From contig DAOVGF010000065.1 in NCBI GenBank assembly GCA_030672545.1, positions 1 through 33,278 of the forward strand: DNA of 33,278 nt. Reading direction: 5' to 3'. A program made the translations under genes and the position numbers. The notes under the pieces were generated by a model. The model was not told the DNA's origin and made no database searches. It saw only the letters and a program-made list of their open reading frames with translations. Within the stretch, counting starts at the first letter, position 1; each line of letters starts with the position of its first letter. This DNA is from Candidatus Aerophobota bacterium (GTDB taxonomy: Bacteria; Aerophobota; Aerophobia; Aerophobales; Aerophobaceae). This document shows, one piece after another, positions 7,428 to 15,761 of the stretch.

Positions 7428-8533
7428 GAGTTTTAGTGGCTGCCGGAGGAACCGGTGGACACCTTTACCCCGCCTTAGCTCTCGCCAATTACCTGAAAAA
7501 AGAACATTTGGCTCAAGAGATTATTTGGATTGGTGGAAAGCGATTTCTGGAAAAGGAAATTGTTACCAGTTCCGGGTTTAAATTCTTAGAAATAAATACC
7601 CGCAGTTGCCCTCGAGGCTTTTCCTGGAAATGGCCTTTTTTTCTTTGGAACCTGGCGATCTCGCTGAAACAATGTTTTTTCATTTTCTTAAGATCCAGGC
7701 CTCAGGTAGTCGTCGGAATGGGTAGTTTCCACTCTTATCCGGTGATAATTATTTCCTTCCTGCTGGGGATACCCAGCCTGATATGCGAACAGAACCTTAT
7801 TCCCTCGCTCACCAATCGGACTTTAGCCCGGCGAGCTACCGCTATTGCTATTAGTTTTCCTCAAACAAAAAAGTACTTCGCTCCCCTTCTGTATCCCAAA
7901 ATAAGAACTGTGGGTAACCCGGTAAGGAAAGAAATCCTGACCACTAAAAGAAAGGAAGCCTCGATTAAATTAAATATGAATGAAAATAGATTTACCCTTC
8001 TTTTTTTAGGTGGAAGTCAAGGAGCTGATTTTCTAAATCAAATGGGAATTAAGGTACTTCAACTTCTTGACCGAGAGGAAATTTTCCCTCAAATTCAAAG
8101 TATTTTCATCGTGGGAATACAAAGCAAAGAATTAGCTCTCCATCCTCCTCTCTTGCAAAGAATCAAACTGTTAATCTTACCTTATTCTTCTAAAATTCAA
8201 TATGTCTATGCTATGTCTGATTTAGTTATCTCTCGAAGTGGGGCCACCACTTTAGCTGAAATCACTGCCTGCGGTCTACCATCCATCCTTATCCCCTATC
8301 CCTACGCCACCGAAAATCACCAGTGGAAAAATGCTCAAATACTGGAGAAAAAGGGAGCCGCTCGGCTAATTGCCCAGAGTGAGCTTAAGGCAAAAAGATT
8401 AAAAAAACTGATCCTTGATTTAATCAATAATAAAGGGATTTTAAGAGAAATGAGCAAAAAGAGCCGCCAATTGGGTAAAAGAGATTCCACAGAACAGATG
8501 GCCAAACTCCTTATCAGCCTGAGGAAAAACTAA
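7424..8533 (+). CDS. murG: UDP-GlcNAc:undecaprenyl-PP-MurNAc-pentapeptide GlcNAc transferase
   Basis: MurG adds GlcNAc to lipid I at the inner face of the membrane to make lipid II, the last intracellular step of peptidoglycan synthesis. The 369-aa protein starts with MRVLVAAGGTGGHLYPALAL, in which GGTGGHLYP is the lipid-I-binding loop of family GT28. EQNLIPSLTNR, LGGSQGA and SRSGATTLAE (the UDP-GlcNAc site) follow in the expected order. I chose the ATG at 7424 because it overlaps the secF stop (ATGA) and fits the family start; an earlier in-frame start at 7397 would only add sequence overlapping secF. murC follows with no gap. Confidence 0.96.
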   Translation: MRVLVAAGGTGGHLYPALALANYLKKEHLAQEIIWIGGKRFLEKEIVTSSGFKFLEINTRSCPRGFSWKWPFFLWNLAISLKQCFFIFLRSRPQVVVGMGSFHSYPVIIISFLLGIPSLICEQNLIPSLTNRTLARRATAIAISFPQTKKYFAPLLYPKIRTVGNPVRKEILTTKRKEASIKLNMNENRFTLLFLGGSQGADFLNQMGIKVLQLLDREEIFPQIQSIFIVGIQSKELALHPPLLQRIKLLILPYSSKIQYVYAMSDLVISRSGATTLAEITACGLPSILIPYPYATENHQWKNAQILEKKGAARLIAQSELKAKRLKKLILDLINNKGILREMSKKSRQLGKRDSTEQMAKLLISLRKN

Positions 8534-9922
8534 GTGCTCAAAAATATTCGCTCTCTTCATTTTATCGGAATCGGGGGAGTAGGCATGAGTGCTCTGGCTG
8601 AAGTCCTTTTAAGCAAGGGTTATCAGATTACCGGCTCGGATTTAAGGGAAAATGAGTTAATCCATAAACTACGAACAAAAGGAGTTAAGATTTATCAAGG
8701 ACACAGTTCTGATCATATCCAGAAACCTGAGATAATAGTGGTCTCTTCGGCCGTAAAGGCAGATAATCCAGAGCTTACCGAGGCCTTGAGAAAAGAAATA
8801 CCCGTAATCTCTCGAGGCAAGCTACTTTCTTGGCTGGTAAATGATACCCAAAGTATCATAATTGCTGGAACCCACGGAAAAACTACTACTGCTTCTTTCA
8901 TTTCTCACTTACTAATAAAAGCAGAAGAGGATCCTACTATATTTCTTGGTGGTGAGCTAAATGAGATAAAAGCAACCGGCTTTTTAGGAAGAGGTAGGTG
9001 GACAGTAGTAGAAAGTGATGAGTCTGATGGCTCCTTTCTTTTTCTTCATCCCCAACTGGCTGTTCTTACCTCTCTGGAAAATGATCATCTTGACTATTAT
9101 GGATCAGAAGAAAAATTAAGAGAAGCTTTCAAGCAATTTATTCAAAATTTGAAAAAGGGGGGGACTTTAATTTTCAACAGCGATGATGTCGGTCTAAGAA
9201 AAGTCTGGGAAGAATCTTTTTCTTTACCTTCATTCCTAACCTACGGAATTGACTCAGTCTGCGACCTCAGGGCCGGTGATATAAAATACCGGGCCTTTTC
9301 CAGTTCTTTCCAGATTACCTACCGGGGCAAATCTCTCGGAAGAGTCACCTGTCCTTTGCCTGGTAGACATAACGTTTACAATTGTCTGGCCTCTTTGTTA
9401 GTAAGTTTAACCTTGGGACTAAATTTCCACCAGTTGAGAGACCACTTGTCCTCTTTCCAGGGAATAAAAAGAAGATTTCAAAAAGTAGGAGAAGTTTCAT
9501 CCATTATGATACTTGATGATTATGCCCACCATCCCACAGAAATTAGATCTGTTTTGCAAGCAGCCAAACTTCTAAAAAAGAGAATTATAGTTGTTTTTCA
9601 ACCACATCGTTACACTAGAACAAAACTTTTACTGCCCGCATTTACCAGAGCTTTTACCGATGTTGACCTACTGATCTTAACTAAGATTTATCCCGCCGGA
9701 GAGAGCCCTCAGCCAGGAATTAGTGGCCAACGGCTATTCGAAGAAATAAAAAGCAAAAAGGGAAACTCGGTTTACTTTTTTCCCACCCAGAAGGAAATTC
9801 TGGATTTTCTAAAAAAAGAAGTAACCGAAGAAGATCTTTTGATAACTCTGGGAGCAGGAGACATAAACAGTTTAGGAAAAAAGTTTCTTACTTGGAAAAG
9901 AGAATCAATACAAACTAAATAA
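8534..9922 (+). CDS. murC: UDP-N-acetylmuramate--L-alanine ligase
   Basis: MurC joins L-alanine to UDP-MurNAc with ATP, the first peptide step of peptidoglycan synthesis. The protein is 462 aa. It has the UDP-binding N-terminus IGIGGVGMSALAE (11-23), the ATP loop GTHGKTTT (112-119), ESDESDGSF, NDHLDYYG, and the C-terminal DDYAHHPTEI and FQPHRYTRT motifs typical of MurC rather than MurD, E or F. It starts with GTG directly after the murG stop, so it is translationally coupled. The murB and ddl genes that often follow are absent. It ends 35 bp before the convergent rplI; I see no strong terminator between them. Confidence 0.96.
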   Translation: MLKNIRSLHFIGIGGVGMSALAEVLLSKGYQITGSDLRENELIHKLRTKGVKIYQGHSSDHIQKPEIIVVSSAVKADNPELTEALRKEIPVISRGKLLSWLVNDTQSIIIAGTHGKTTTASFISHLLIKAEEDPTIFLGGELNEIKATGFLGRGRWTVVESDESDGSFLFLHPQLAVLTSLENDHLDYYGSEEKLREAFKQFIQNLKKGGTLIFNSDDVGLRKVWEESFSLPSFLTYGIDSVCDLRAGDIKYRAFSSSFQITYRGKSLGRVTCPLPGRHNVYNCLASLLVSLTLGLNFHQLRDHLSSFQGIKRRFQKVGEVSSIMILDDYAHHPTEIRSVLQAAKLLKKRIIVVFQPHRYTRTKLLLPAFTRAFTDVDLLILTKIYPAGESPQPGISGQRLFEEIKSKKGNSVYFFPTQKEILDFLKKEVTEEDLLITLGAGDINSLGKKFLTWKRESIQTK

Positions 9923-9957
9923 TGTTCAACCGGGGCAAAAATACAGTTGAGAATTAA

Positions 9958-10443
9958 CTAATTTTTGCTCTTCTCCTTAGGGAAACCTTCTGCCGTTGTC
10001 TTTTTCTTTAACTCAACCTGCAAAGGAATCTCCACCTCGGGATGTAGCTTTATGGAGATTTTTCGGATCCCGATCACCCGAAGTGGTTCATCCAGAGAAA
10101 TCTTTCGATGGTCTATTTCCAAATTAAATTTTCTCTTTATTTCCTCGGTGATATCTTGACTGGTAACGGAACCGAATACCTTCCCTTCCTCTCCTACCTC
10201 TCTTTCTGCAATTATCCGGACACCTTCCAACTTTTCAGCTATCCGTAGAGCTCTGGTCTTACTTTTTTTATCTTTCAGGAGAGCTGTTTTTTGGTGTTCC
10301 TTCAACTGTTTGATATTAGAAGGAGTGGCTCTTAGAGCTAATTCTTTCGGTAATAGGAAATTCCGGGCGTATCCATTACTAACCTGAACTAACTCATATT
10401 TCTTACCCAGGTTTTCTACCTCTTTCGTCAAAATAACTTTCAT
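9958..10443 (-). CDS. rplI: 50S ribosomal protein L9 (bL9)
   Basis: L9 binds 23S rRNA at the base of the L1 stalk and spaces neighbouring ribosomes. The protein is 161 aa. Its N-terminal domain begins MKVILTKEVENLGKKYELV and continues with the signature VSNGYARNFLLPKELA. A long helix links it to a C-terminal domain ending in a lysine-rich tail. It is the last gene of the conserved rpsF-ssb-rpsR-rplI string, 22 nt after rpsR. Confidence 0.96.
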   Translation of the reverse strand: MKVILTKEVENLGKKYELVQVSNGYARNFLLPKELALRATPSNIKQLKEHQKTALLKDKKSKTRALRIAEKLEGVRIIAEREVGEEGKVFGSVTSQDITEEIKRKFNLEIDHRKISLDEPLRVIGIRKISIKLHPEVEIPLQVELKKKTTAEGFPKEKSKN

Positions 10444-10465
10444 TCCTTTTTCTCCTTTCGGACGC

Positions 10466-10684
10466 CTACTTGTAAGGCAATAAAGCCATTTGTCGAGCTC
10501 TCTCTATAGCTCTGGAAAGTTCTCTTTGATGTTTGGCACAAACACCGGTTCTTCTTCTACTCTTAATCCGGGCCCGATTATCAATGTAACGCTTCAAAAT
10601 ATCTACATTTTTGTAATCCACAGATTTGGCCCGAAGTCGACAAAACTGACAAATCTTTTTTCTCCTAAAACTCTTAGGAAACAT
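10466..10684 (-). CDS. rpsR: 30S ribosomal protein S18 (bS18)
   Basis: S18 pairs with S6 on the 30S platform. The 72-aa protein has the family core KNVDILKRYIDNRARIKSRR and RTGVCAKHQRELSRAIERAR. Its N-terminal CQFCRLRAK pair of cysteines plus a later cysteine suggests the zinc-binding (C+) form of S18, although the full ligand set is not obvious. It lies 20 nt after ssb. Confidence 0.96.
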   Translation of the reverse strand: MFPKSFRRKKICQFCRLRAKSVDYKNVDILKRYIDNRARIKSRRRTGVCAKHQRELSRAIERARQMALLPYK

Positions 10685-10704
10685 GTTATTTATCCTCCAA
10701 ATGA

Positions 10705-11124
10705 TTAATTCTCTTCTTTAATTTCTTCTTCACTTAAAGGAACCCGGTTAATCTCGTTCTCTATGGGTTCCTCAATTACCTCTTCTGTCGGCTTTTTCTT
10801 CAAGCGCTGCAAGAATACTACCCTCCAGGCAACAACCTCACTTTTTATTCTTTTAATTCCATCACGATCTTCATAGGAACGCACTTGTAATCTTCCATCC
10901 ACCGCTACCTGACTCCCTTTGGTTAAATACTCGGAACACCTCTCCGCTTGTTTACGCCAGGTCACTATGGGTATAAAATCAGTTGCTCTTTCTCCCTCGG
11001 CACTCGTGTAGGGACGTGAAACTGCCACAGTAAAACTGCTCACTGGTATTCCACCAGGTGTATAGCGAAGTTCAGGCTCCTGGGTTAGATTGCCGATTAA
11101 GATCACCCTGTTCAGAGCTGCCAT
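10705..11124 (-). CDS. ssb: Single-stranded DNA-binding protein
   Basis: SSB coats single-stranded DNA during replication and repair. The 139-aa protein has the OB-fold start MAALNRVILIGNLTQEPELR, then FTVAVSRPY, FIPIVTWRKQAE and KGSQVAVDGRLQVRSYEDRDG. The C-terminal tail is short and acidic (PLSEEEIKEEN) and lacks the usual DDDIPF tip that recruits partner proteins, so it may be a reduced form. The start has an AGGAGAGG ribosome site. That site and the first 53 nt of the gene lie inside the end of rpsF. Confidence 0.95.
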   Translation of the reverse strand: MAALNRVILIGNLTQEPELRYTPGGIPVSSFTVAVSRPYTSAEGERATDFIPIVTWRKQAERCSEYLTKGSQVAVDGRLQVRSYEDRDGIKRIKSEVVAWRVVFLQRLKKKPTEEVIEEPIENEINRVPLSEEEIKEEN

Positions 11125-11440
11125 TTTCCTCTCCTTTTTTTGGCTCAGAAGTAAAGAGCTTATCCTTTTTAATAATCATTAATCTGATAACTCCTTGAGA
11201 ATACATAAAATTGCGAAACTCCCCCATTACAGAAGGTTCGGCCTCAAAATTAAGTATCACGAAATAACCCTCTTTTTTCTTCTTCACCGCATAAGCTAAC
11301 CTCCTCAATCCTTCCTCATTCATGGTTTTTATCTCAACTGTTCTTTCATTCAAAAATTCTCTGATTTTCTTGCTTAATTCTTCCCTTCTTTTTTCGTCCC
11401 ACTCCGGTTTGAGGACAAAAGTTATCTCATAATAAGACAT
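11072..11440 (-). CDS. rpsF: 30S ribosomal protein S6 (bS6)
   Basis: S6 binds S18 on the 30S platform. Starting at the ATG at 11440, the protein is 122 aa and begins MSYYEITFVLKPEWDEKR, the family start, with a GGGAG ribosome site 6-7 nt before it. An upstream in-frame start at 11482 would add 14 residues unlike any S6 and is rejected. The core GLRRLAYAVKKKKEGYFVIL is typical. The last 30 or so residues (SEPKKGEENGSSEQ and on) form a low-complexity tail that overlaps the ssb start by 53 nt, unusual for this conserved operon. Confidence 0.95.
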   Translation of the reverse strand: MSYYEITFVLKPEWDEKRREELSKKIREFLNERTVEIKTMNEEGLRRLAYAVKKKKEGYFVILNFEAEPSVMGEFRNFMYSQGVIRLMIIKKDKLFTSEPKKGEENGSSEQGDLNRQSNPGA

Positions 11441-11481
11441 TGAACACTCCCTTTTATTGGCAGAATAAATGGAATCTATCA

Positions 11482-12573
11482 TTAGCTATGAAAACGAAAG
11501 TTTATCACGTCGCCATCTTTAACCCGATACTCTTTTCCCTCCATCAGTACTTTCCCAGTCTCGCGAACTTCCCTAATTGAATTTACCTCTCTCAGGTCTT
11601 CAAAGGAAATAACCTCCGCTTTAATAAAACCCTTTTCCATCTCGGAATGAACTTTCCCTGCTGCCTGAAGAGCAGTAGTTCCCTCTGGTATTAACCAGGC
11701 TCTTACCTCCTTTCCCCCAGTTACTGTAAAAAAGGTAATCAGTTTAAGTAACTTCTGAGCTACCTGCACCAATCGCCTTATTCCACTTTCCTTTATTTGA
11801 AGGACTTCCTTAAATTCGCTGGCTTCCTCTGGAGAAAGCTCAGCCAATTCCCACTCAAGTTGAGCACATATCTCCACCAACTCTAATTTATGCTCTCTAG
11901 CATATCTTCTTAATTCTTCAAGATGAATAGAAGGTGTCTCCAGATCGTCTTCGCTAATATTAGCCAACAGCACTGTCGGCTTCACCCTCAGCAAACCTTC
12001 TTCCCTCAAAAAGGCTTGCTCCTCATCCTTTAAATCCCCAACAGATAGTGTTTCTTCCTCCAAACAATGCTGAAATTTCGATAATAAGGTAATTTTCTCT
12101 TTAGCTTCTTTTTCCCCTGATTTTATTGCCTTCTGAAATTTTGTCAATCGCCGTTTTATTATTTCTAAATCTGAAAGAGCTAATTCGGTAGCGATAATCT
12201 CCACATCCCTCAATGGATTTAGCTTACCTTCAGGATGACTCACTTTTTCCGTCTTGAAACATCTAGTTACTTCCACTAAGGCCTGAGAAACCCGTATTCT
12301 ACTCAAAAACTCATTTCCCAGACCTTCTCCGCGATGGGCTCCCCGTACCAGTCCAGCTATATCCACAAACTCAATAGTCGCCGGGGTAACTTTCTCTGGA
12401 TTTATCATCCGGCCCAATTTTTCCAATCGGACATCCGGTACCAAAGCCATACCTACATTAGGCGAGACAGTACAAAAAGGAAAACTGGCTACCTGAGCCT
12501 TACCTTTGGTAAGAGCATTAAATAAAGTAGATTTCCCCGCATTAGGGAGCCCAATGATACCCATTGAATACAT
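11482..12573 (-). CDS. ychF: Ribosome-binding ATPase YchF (Obg family)
   Basis: YchF/OLA1 is an Obg-family P-loop protein that prefers ATP and is linked to ribosomes and oxidative stress control. The protein is 363 aa, the usual length. It shows the P-loop GLPNAGKST (8-16), the switch region DIAGLVRGAHRGEGLGNEFL, a central coiled coil, and a C-terminal TGS domain (AWLIPEGTTALQAAGKVH to DGDVINFRFHS). I kept the ATG at 12573; an ATG three codons later (MGIIGL) also fits. It lies 41 nt before rpsF, a pairing I would call possible but not universal. Confidence 0.95.
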   Translation of the reverse strand: MYSMGIIGLPNAGKSTLFNALTKGKAQVASFPFCTVSPNVGMALVPDVRLEKLGRMINPEKVTPATIEFVDIAGLVRGAHRGEGLGNEFLSRIRVSQALVEVTRCFKTEKVSHPEGKLNPLRDVEIIATELALSDLEIIKRRLTKFQKAIKSGEKEAKEKITLLSKFQHCLEEETLSVGDLKDEEQAFLREEGLLRVKPTVLLANISEDDLETPSIHLEELRRYAREHKLELVEICAQLEWELAELSPEEASEFKEVLQIKESGIRRLVQVAQKLLKLITFFTVTGGKEVRAWLIPEGTTALQAAGKVHSEMEKGFIKAEVISFEDLREVNSIREVRETGKVLMEGKEYRVKDGDVINFRFHS

Positions 12574-12635
12574 AATTTCCGCTCTCTATGCTTTGTCTCT
12601 AACTAAGTGGTAAATTGATCCAAAATAACCGAATC

Positions 12636-13784
12636 TCAGGTATATGTTTCTTTAAGGTCCGCCCTCAAATTATCCAGCAACTCAAGATAACTTCGAAGAT
12701 CTTTTTCTTCAGCAGGAGCTCGAAGCCTTTTCAGTGCTCTTTCTTGGATTTGTCTTATTCGTTCCCGACTAACACCGTATTTCTTTCCAATTTCCCTTAA
12801 AGAACAACTATCATCTTCCTCTAAACCAAATCTCAATCTCAAAATCTCCAGTTCTCGTTTATCTCTAACCACCTTTCTTAGGAGATTATTCACTTCCCGT
12901 TTGAGTAGCTCAAGAGTAAACTCATAAGCAGGTGGAGGAATAGTTTTATTAGAAACAAAGTCGATCATAGAACTTTCTGTTTCTTCCCCCTGGGGAGAAT
13001 CAAAAGAAACCGTGTTCTGAGTCAATCCCAGAGTTTCCCTAATCTTTTTGGGAGATATATTGGCTTCCTTGGCAATCTCCTCAGGCGTAGGCTCCCTTTT
13101 TAATTCCTGCTCTAACTGGCGAGAAATCTGGGTTAACTTCTTTAAGAGATGAGCTATATGAACAGGCAAGCGGATAGTTCGAGATTGATCAGTAATCGCC
13201 CGGGAAAGAGACTGTCGGATCCACCAACTGGCATAAGTACTGAATCGCTTGCCCGATTCATAATCAAATTTATCTACCGCCCGGGAAAGACCGATATTAC
13301 CCTCCTGAATAAGATCTGAAAAAGAGACACCTCGGCCAATATATTTTTTGGCAAAGTTCACCACCAAACGCAGATTAGCCTGCATCAAATCTTTCCTGTA
13401 CCCCTCATAAACTAACTTTACCTGTTCTATTTCATTCAAGATCTCAGTCATAGTTCTTTTTTTCTCACCCCTAAGAGCACCAATGACTTCTGACCGGTAA
13501 TTCAGTAAAAAATCGCATAATGCCCGTATCTTATCCATATTACCTTCTATTTTTTGCAGAGTTTTAACATTGCCTCCTTTCTCCTCAAAAAACTTCAGTA
13601 ACGGAGAGTTAACCTCAAGAATCTTCCGGGTGTTTTTTACCAAATCAATTAGTTTGATACGAGCAGACTTTATCCTGATGGCTAATTGCCTTTCCTTCTC
13701 AGGGGTAAGCAAAGGGGTCTTTCCTATCCCTTCGAGATACTTATCCAGAAAAGCAAAGGAAGTTCGTTCCCGTATTTTTTGCAT
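12636..13784 (-). CDS. RNA polymerase sigma factor, sigma-70 family (group 1 or 2)
   Basis: This protein directs RNA polymerase to -35/-10 promoters. The 382-aa chain has region 1.2 (LDKYLEGIGKTPLLTPEKE, 13-31), a non-conserved stretch, region 2 (NLRLVVNFAKKYIGRG, then DLIQEGNIGLSRAVDKFDY and FSTYASWWIRQSLSRAI, about 137-198), region 3 (to about 255) and region 4 with the helix-turn-helix SLREIGKKYGVSRERIRQIQ (328-347). Region 1.1 is missing and a 25-residue tail follows region 4. It is RpoD-like in regions 2 and 4 but could be the housekeeping factor or a RpoS/SigA-like second factor. It is divergent from purH. Its leader carries a perfect 28-bp palindrome. Confidence 0.93.
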   Translation of the reverse strand: MQKIRERTSFAFLDKYLEGIGKTPLLTPEKERQLAIRIKSARIKLIDLVKNTRKILEVNSPLLKFFEEKGGNVKTLQKIEGNMDKIRALCDFLLNYRSEVIGALRGEKKRTMTEILNEIEQVKLVYEGYRKDLMQANLRLVVNFAKKYIGRGVSFSDLIQEGNIGLSRAVDKFDYESGKRFSTYASWWIRQSLSRAITDQSRTIRLPVHIAHLLKKLTQISRQLEQELKREPTPEEIAKEANISPKKIRETLGLTQNTVSFDSPQGEETESSMIDFVSNKTIPPPAYEFTLELLKREVNNLLRKVVRDKRELEILRLRFGLEEDDSCSLREIGKKYGVSRERIRQIQERALKRLRAPAEEKDLRSYLELLDNLRADLKETYT

Positions 13785-13828
13785 TGTCTTACTCTCTCAC
13801 AAAATCACTCTTTGACAGAACCTCTTTA

Positions 13829-13892
13829 AATAGCCTCAATTGTTCTGGTTTCTAATTAGAAACCAGAACCCCTAAAATATCGAATAGCCTCA
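13829..13892. repeat. Perfect 28-bp palindrome between 10-bp direct repeats, sigma-factor leader
   Basis: The palindrome is 13842-13869 (gttctggtttctaa and its exact complement, centred at 13855/13856). The decamer aatagcctca stands on both sides, at 13829-13838 and 13883-13892. The set lies about 45-100 nt upstream of the sigma-factor ATG and downstream of its likely promoter. It has no U-run, so it is not a standard terminator. It could be an operator, an RNA leader hairpin or a tiny insertion with duplicated target. Confidence 0.85.
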
Positions 13893-13988
13893 CTTTCTTT
13901 ATTTTCCCGCTTATAAATTCTGGGGAGGAATCGTTAACTTCCCGCACATTCCTAATTGTTTTAGCTTTGATGAAAGAAATACATTTCT

Positions 13989-14016
13989 ACTATAACAAAT
14001 ATCCAAAATAGGTCAA
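13989..14016 (-). promoter_or_regulatory. Sigma-70-type promoter for the sigma-factor operon
   Basis: On the minus strand TTGACC (14016-14011), a 16-nt spacer and TATAGT (13994-13989) are present, with an extended TGT before the -10. The transcript would start near 13982 and have a leader of about 200 nt that contains the palindrome. Confidence 0.6.
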
Positions 14017-14038
14017 CAATTCCCCCCGGTTTTTTTCC

Positions 14039-14067
14039 TTGACGGCCAAGGATAATTTTGTTAAAAT
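14039..14067 (+). promoter_or_regulatory. Sigma-70-type promoter for purH operon
   Basis: TTGACG (14039-14044), a 17-nt spacer and TAAAAT (14062-14067), again with TG one base before the -10. The leader is about 60 nt. The two divergent promoters have their -35 boxes about 23 bp apart, so polymerases could compete there. Confidence 0.6.
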
Positions 14068-14136
14068 ATTTACGTTAAAAATACTTGGATTCCTTAATGA
14101 AAATGGTAATCCAGAAAATAAAAGAGGTAAAGTCTG

Positions 14137-15699
14137 ATGCCCAAAATTAAGACGGCTCTAATTAGTGTTTTTGATAAAAAGGGAATAGTGGAGTTTGCCA
14201 CCGGCTTGAGAGATCTTAATATTGATATCCTCTCCACTGGTGGAACAGCTCGGATTATCCAACAGGCCGGTATCCCCGTAACTGATGTATCTGAGTATAC
14301 GGGGACTCCATCTATGTTGGGAGGAAGGGTCAAAACACTTCATCCTCGAATTCACGGGGCAATCCTGGCTCTGAGAAATGAGCCTTCCCACCTCGAGGAA
14401 GCCAAAAAATATAATTTGAAGCTGATAGATATGGTAGTGATTAATCTCTATCCATTTCCGGAAATAATGAAGAAAACAGAAATAAGTTTGAAAGAGGCTC
14501 TGGAGAACATTGACATTGGAGGCCCCACTATGCTGCGCTCAGCAGCCAAAAACTTTCGATATGTGGCTGCCGTTAGCCATCCCCGTCAGTATCTGTCTTT
14601 ACTGGAGGAACTAAAAAGCAGCCATGGTTTTCTCAGTGAAAAAACCTGCCAAAAACTCGCCCGGGAAACCTTTGAATGCACCAGCGCCTATGACAGCCTA
14701 ATTAGTCATTATCTGGAAAATCTTGATAAAGTGGAGTTTCCAGAAATCCTCAATTTAAGCTTTAAGAGAAGTACCTTGCTCAAATACGGCGAGAATCCTC
14801 ACCAAAAAGCAGCTCTCTATCAGGAATGGATAGCTGGGAAAAACGATTTACCCTCGGCTGAAAAACTTTCAGGAGGAGAAGTATCCTTTAATAATCTCCT
14901 GGATCTGGAAGCAGCTCTGAAAATAGTTAGGGAATTCTCTTCTCCGGCGGCAGTCATTATAAAACATAATAATCCTTGTGGAGCTGCCGTGGGAAATACC
15001 TTGGCTGAAGCCTTTAAGAAAGCTTATCAAGGTGATCCCATTTCCGCCTTTGGGAGTATTGCCGGATTTAACAAAACCGTTGATCCCGCTACTGCCAGAG
15101 CTATGTCCATCCCCAAAAGCTTCATTGAGGCAATTATTGCCCCTGGGTTTGAGAAAGACAGCCTGGAAATCATTCGGGAGGGACCAACTTGGGGAAAAAG
15201 AGTAATAATTATGCAAACCGGTCCTTTTACTCAAGAAATTACCAGGAAAAATATCAGAAGTATTCCCGGAGGACTTCTGGTTCAAGAAGAAGATCAAGAA
15301 GATAACATCCCTAAGAGTTTAAAGGTGGTCAGCCACCAAGAGCCATCAAAGGAAGAACTAAAAGATCTCTTATTTGCCTGGACCATTTGCAAACACGTAA
15401 AATCAAATGCCATTGTCCTAGTTAGGAATGGAGCGGTAGTGGGGGTAGGAGCTGGACAAATGAGTCGGGTAGATTCCACCCTGATTGCTTTGCGCAAAGC
15501 GGGAGAGCGACGAAAGAATTCTGTTCTGGCATCTGATGCCTTTTTCCCTTTCGCTGATGCCATTGAGGAAGCGGGAAAAGCCGGAGTATCAGCTATCATT
15601 CAACCCGGGGGATCTAAACGAGATGCGGAAGTCATTGAAGCAGTTAATCATCTGGGAATAGCTATGGTATTCACCGGCAAAAGACATTTCCGGCATTGA
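14137..15699 (+). CDS. purH: Bifunctional AICAR transformylase / IMP cyclohydrolase
   Basis: PurH performs the last two steps of purine synthesis: it formylates AICAR with 10-formyl-tetrahydrofolate, then closes the ring to IMP. The 520-aa protein has the cyclohydrolase domain at about 1-195 (ALISVFDKKGIVEFATGL, STGGTARI, GGRVKTLHPRIHGAIL, DMVVINLYPF, DIGGPTMLRSAAKN) and the transformylase domain from about 200 (LKYGENPHQKA, FNNLLDLEAAL, IKHNNPCGAAVG, and the terminal DAFFPFADAIEEAGKAG, IIQPGGSKRD, MVFTGKRHFRH). A GAGG ribosome site precedes the ATG. It opens an operon whose next two genes (glyA, folC) supply and retain folate cofactor. Confidence 0.97.
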   Translation: MPKIKTALISVFDKKGIVEFATGLRDLNIDILSTGGTARIIQQAGIPVTDVSEYTGTPSMLGGRVKTLHPRIHGAILALRNEPSHLEEAKKYNLKLIDMVVINLYPFPEIMKKTEISLKEALENIDIGGPTMLRSAAKNFRYVAAVSHPRQYLSLLEELKSSHGFLSEKTCQKLARETFECTSAYDSLISHYLENLDKVEFPEILNLSFKRSTLLKYGENPHQKAALYQEWIAGKNDLPSAEKLSGGEVSFNNLLDLEAALKIVREFSSPAAVIIKHNNPCGAAVGNTLAEAFKKAYQGDPISAFGSIAGFNKTVDPATARAMSIPKSFIEAIIAPGFEKDSLEIIREGPTWGKRVIIMQTGPFTQEITRKNIRSIPGGLLVQEEDQEDNIPKSLKVVSHQEPSKEELKDLLFAWTICKHVKSNAIVLVRNGAVVGVGAGQMSRVDSTLIALRKAGERRKNSVLASDAFFPFADAIEEAGKAGVSAIIQPGGSKRDAEVIEAVNHLGIAMVFTGKRHFRH

Positions 15700-15761
15700 G
15701 TTCCACCAAGCTCTCTATTCAGGTAGATTATTCGAAAAAGAGAGAGTTAAAAGGAAGTTAT

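Noticed and set aside
9935..9968. 8-bp inverted repeat gcaaaaat...atttttgc between murC and rplI, as a terminator
   Set aside because: The stem is only A/T-rich with a loop of 18 nt that includes the rplI stop, too weak to call.
11441..11482. Longer rpsF start
   Set aside because: The extra 14 residues do not resemble S6, and a good ribosome site serves the ATG at 11440.
15696..15761. Longer glyA from a TTG overlapping purH
   Set aside because: The extra 22 residues are outside the family, and AAAAGGAAG precedes the ATG at 15762.
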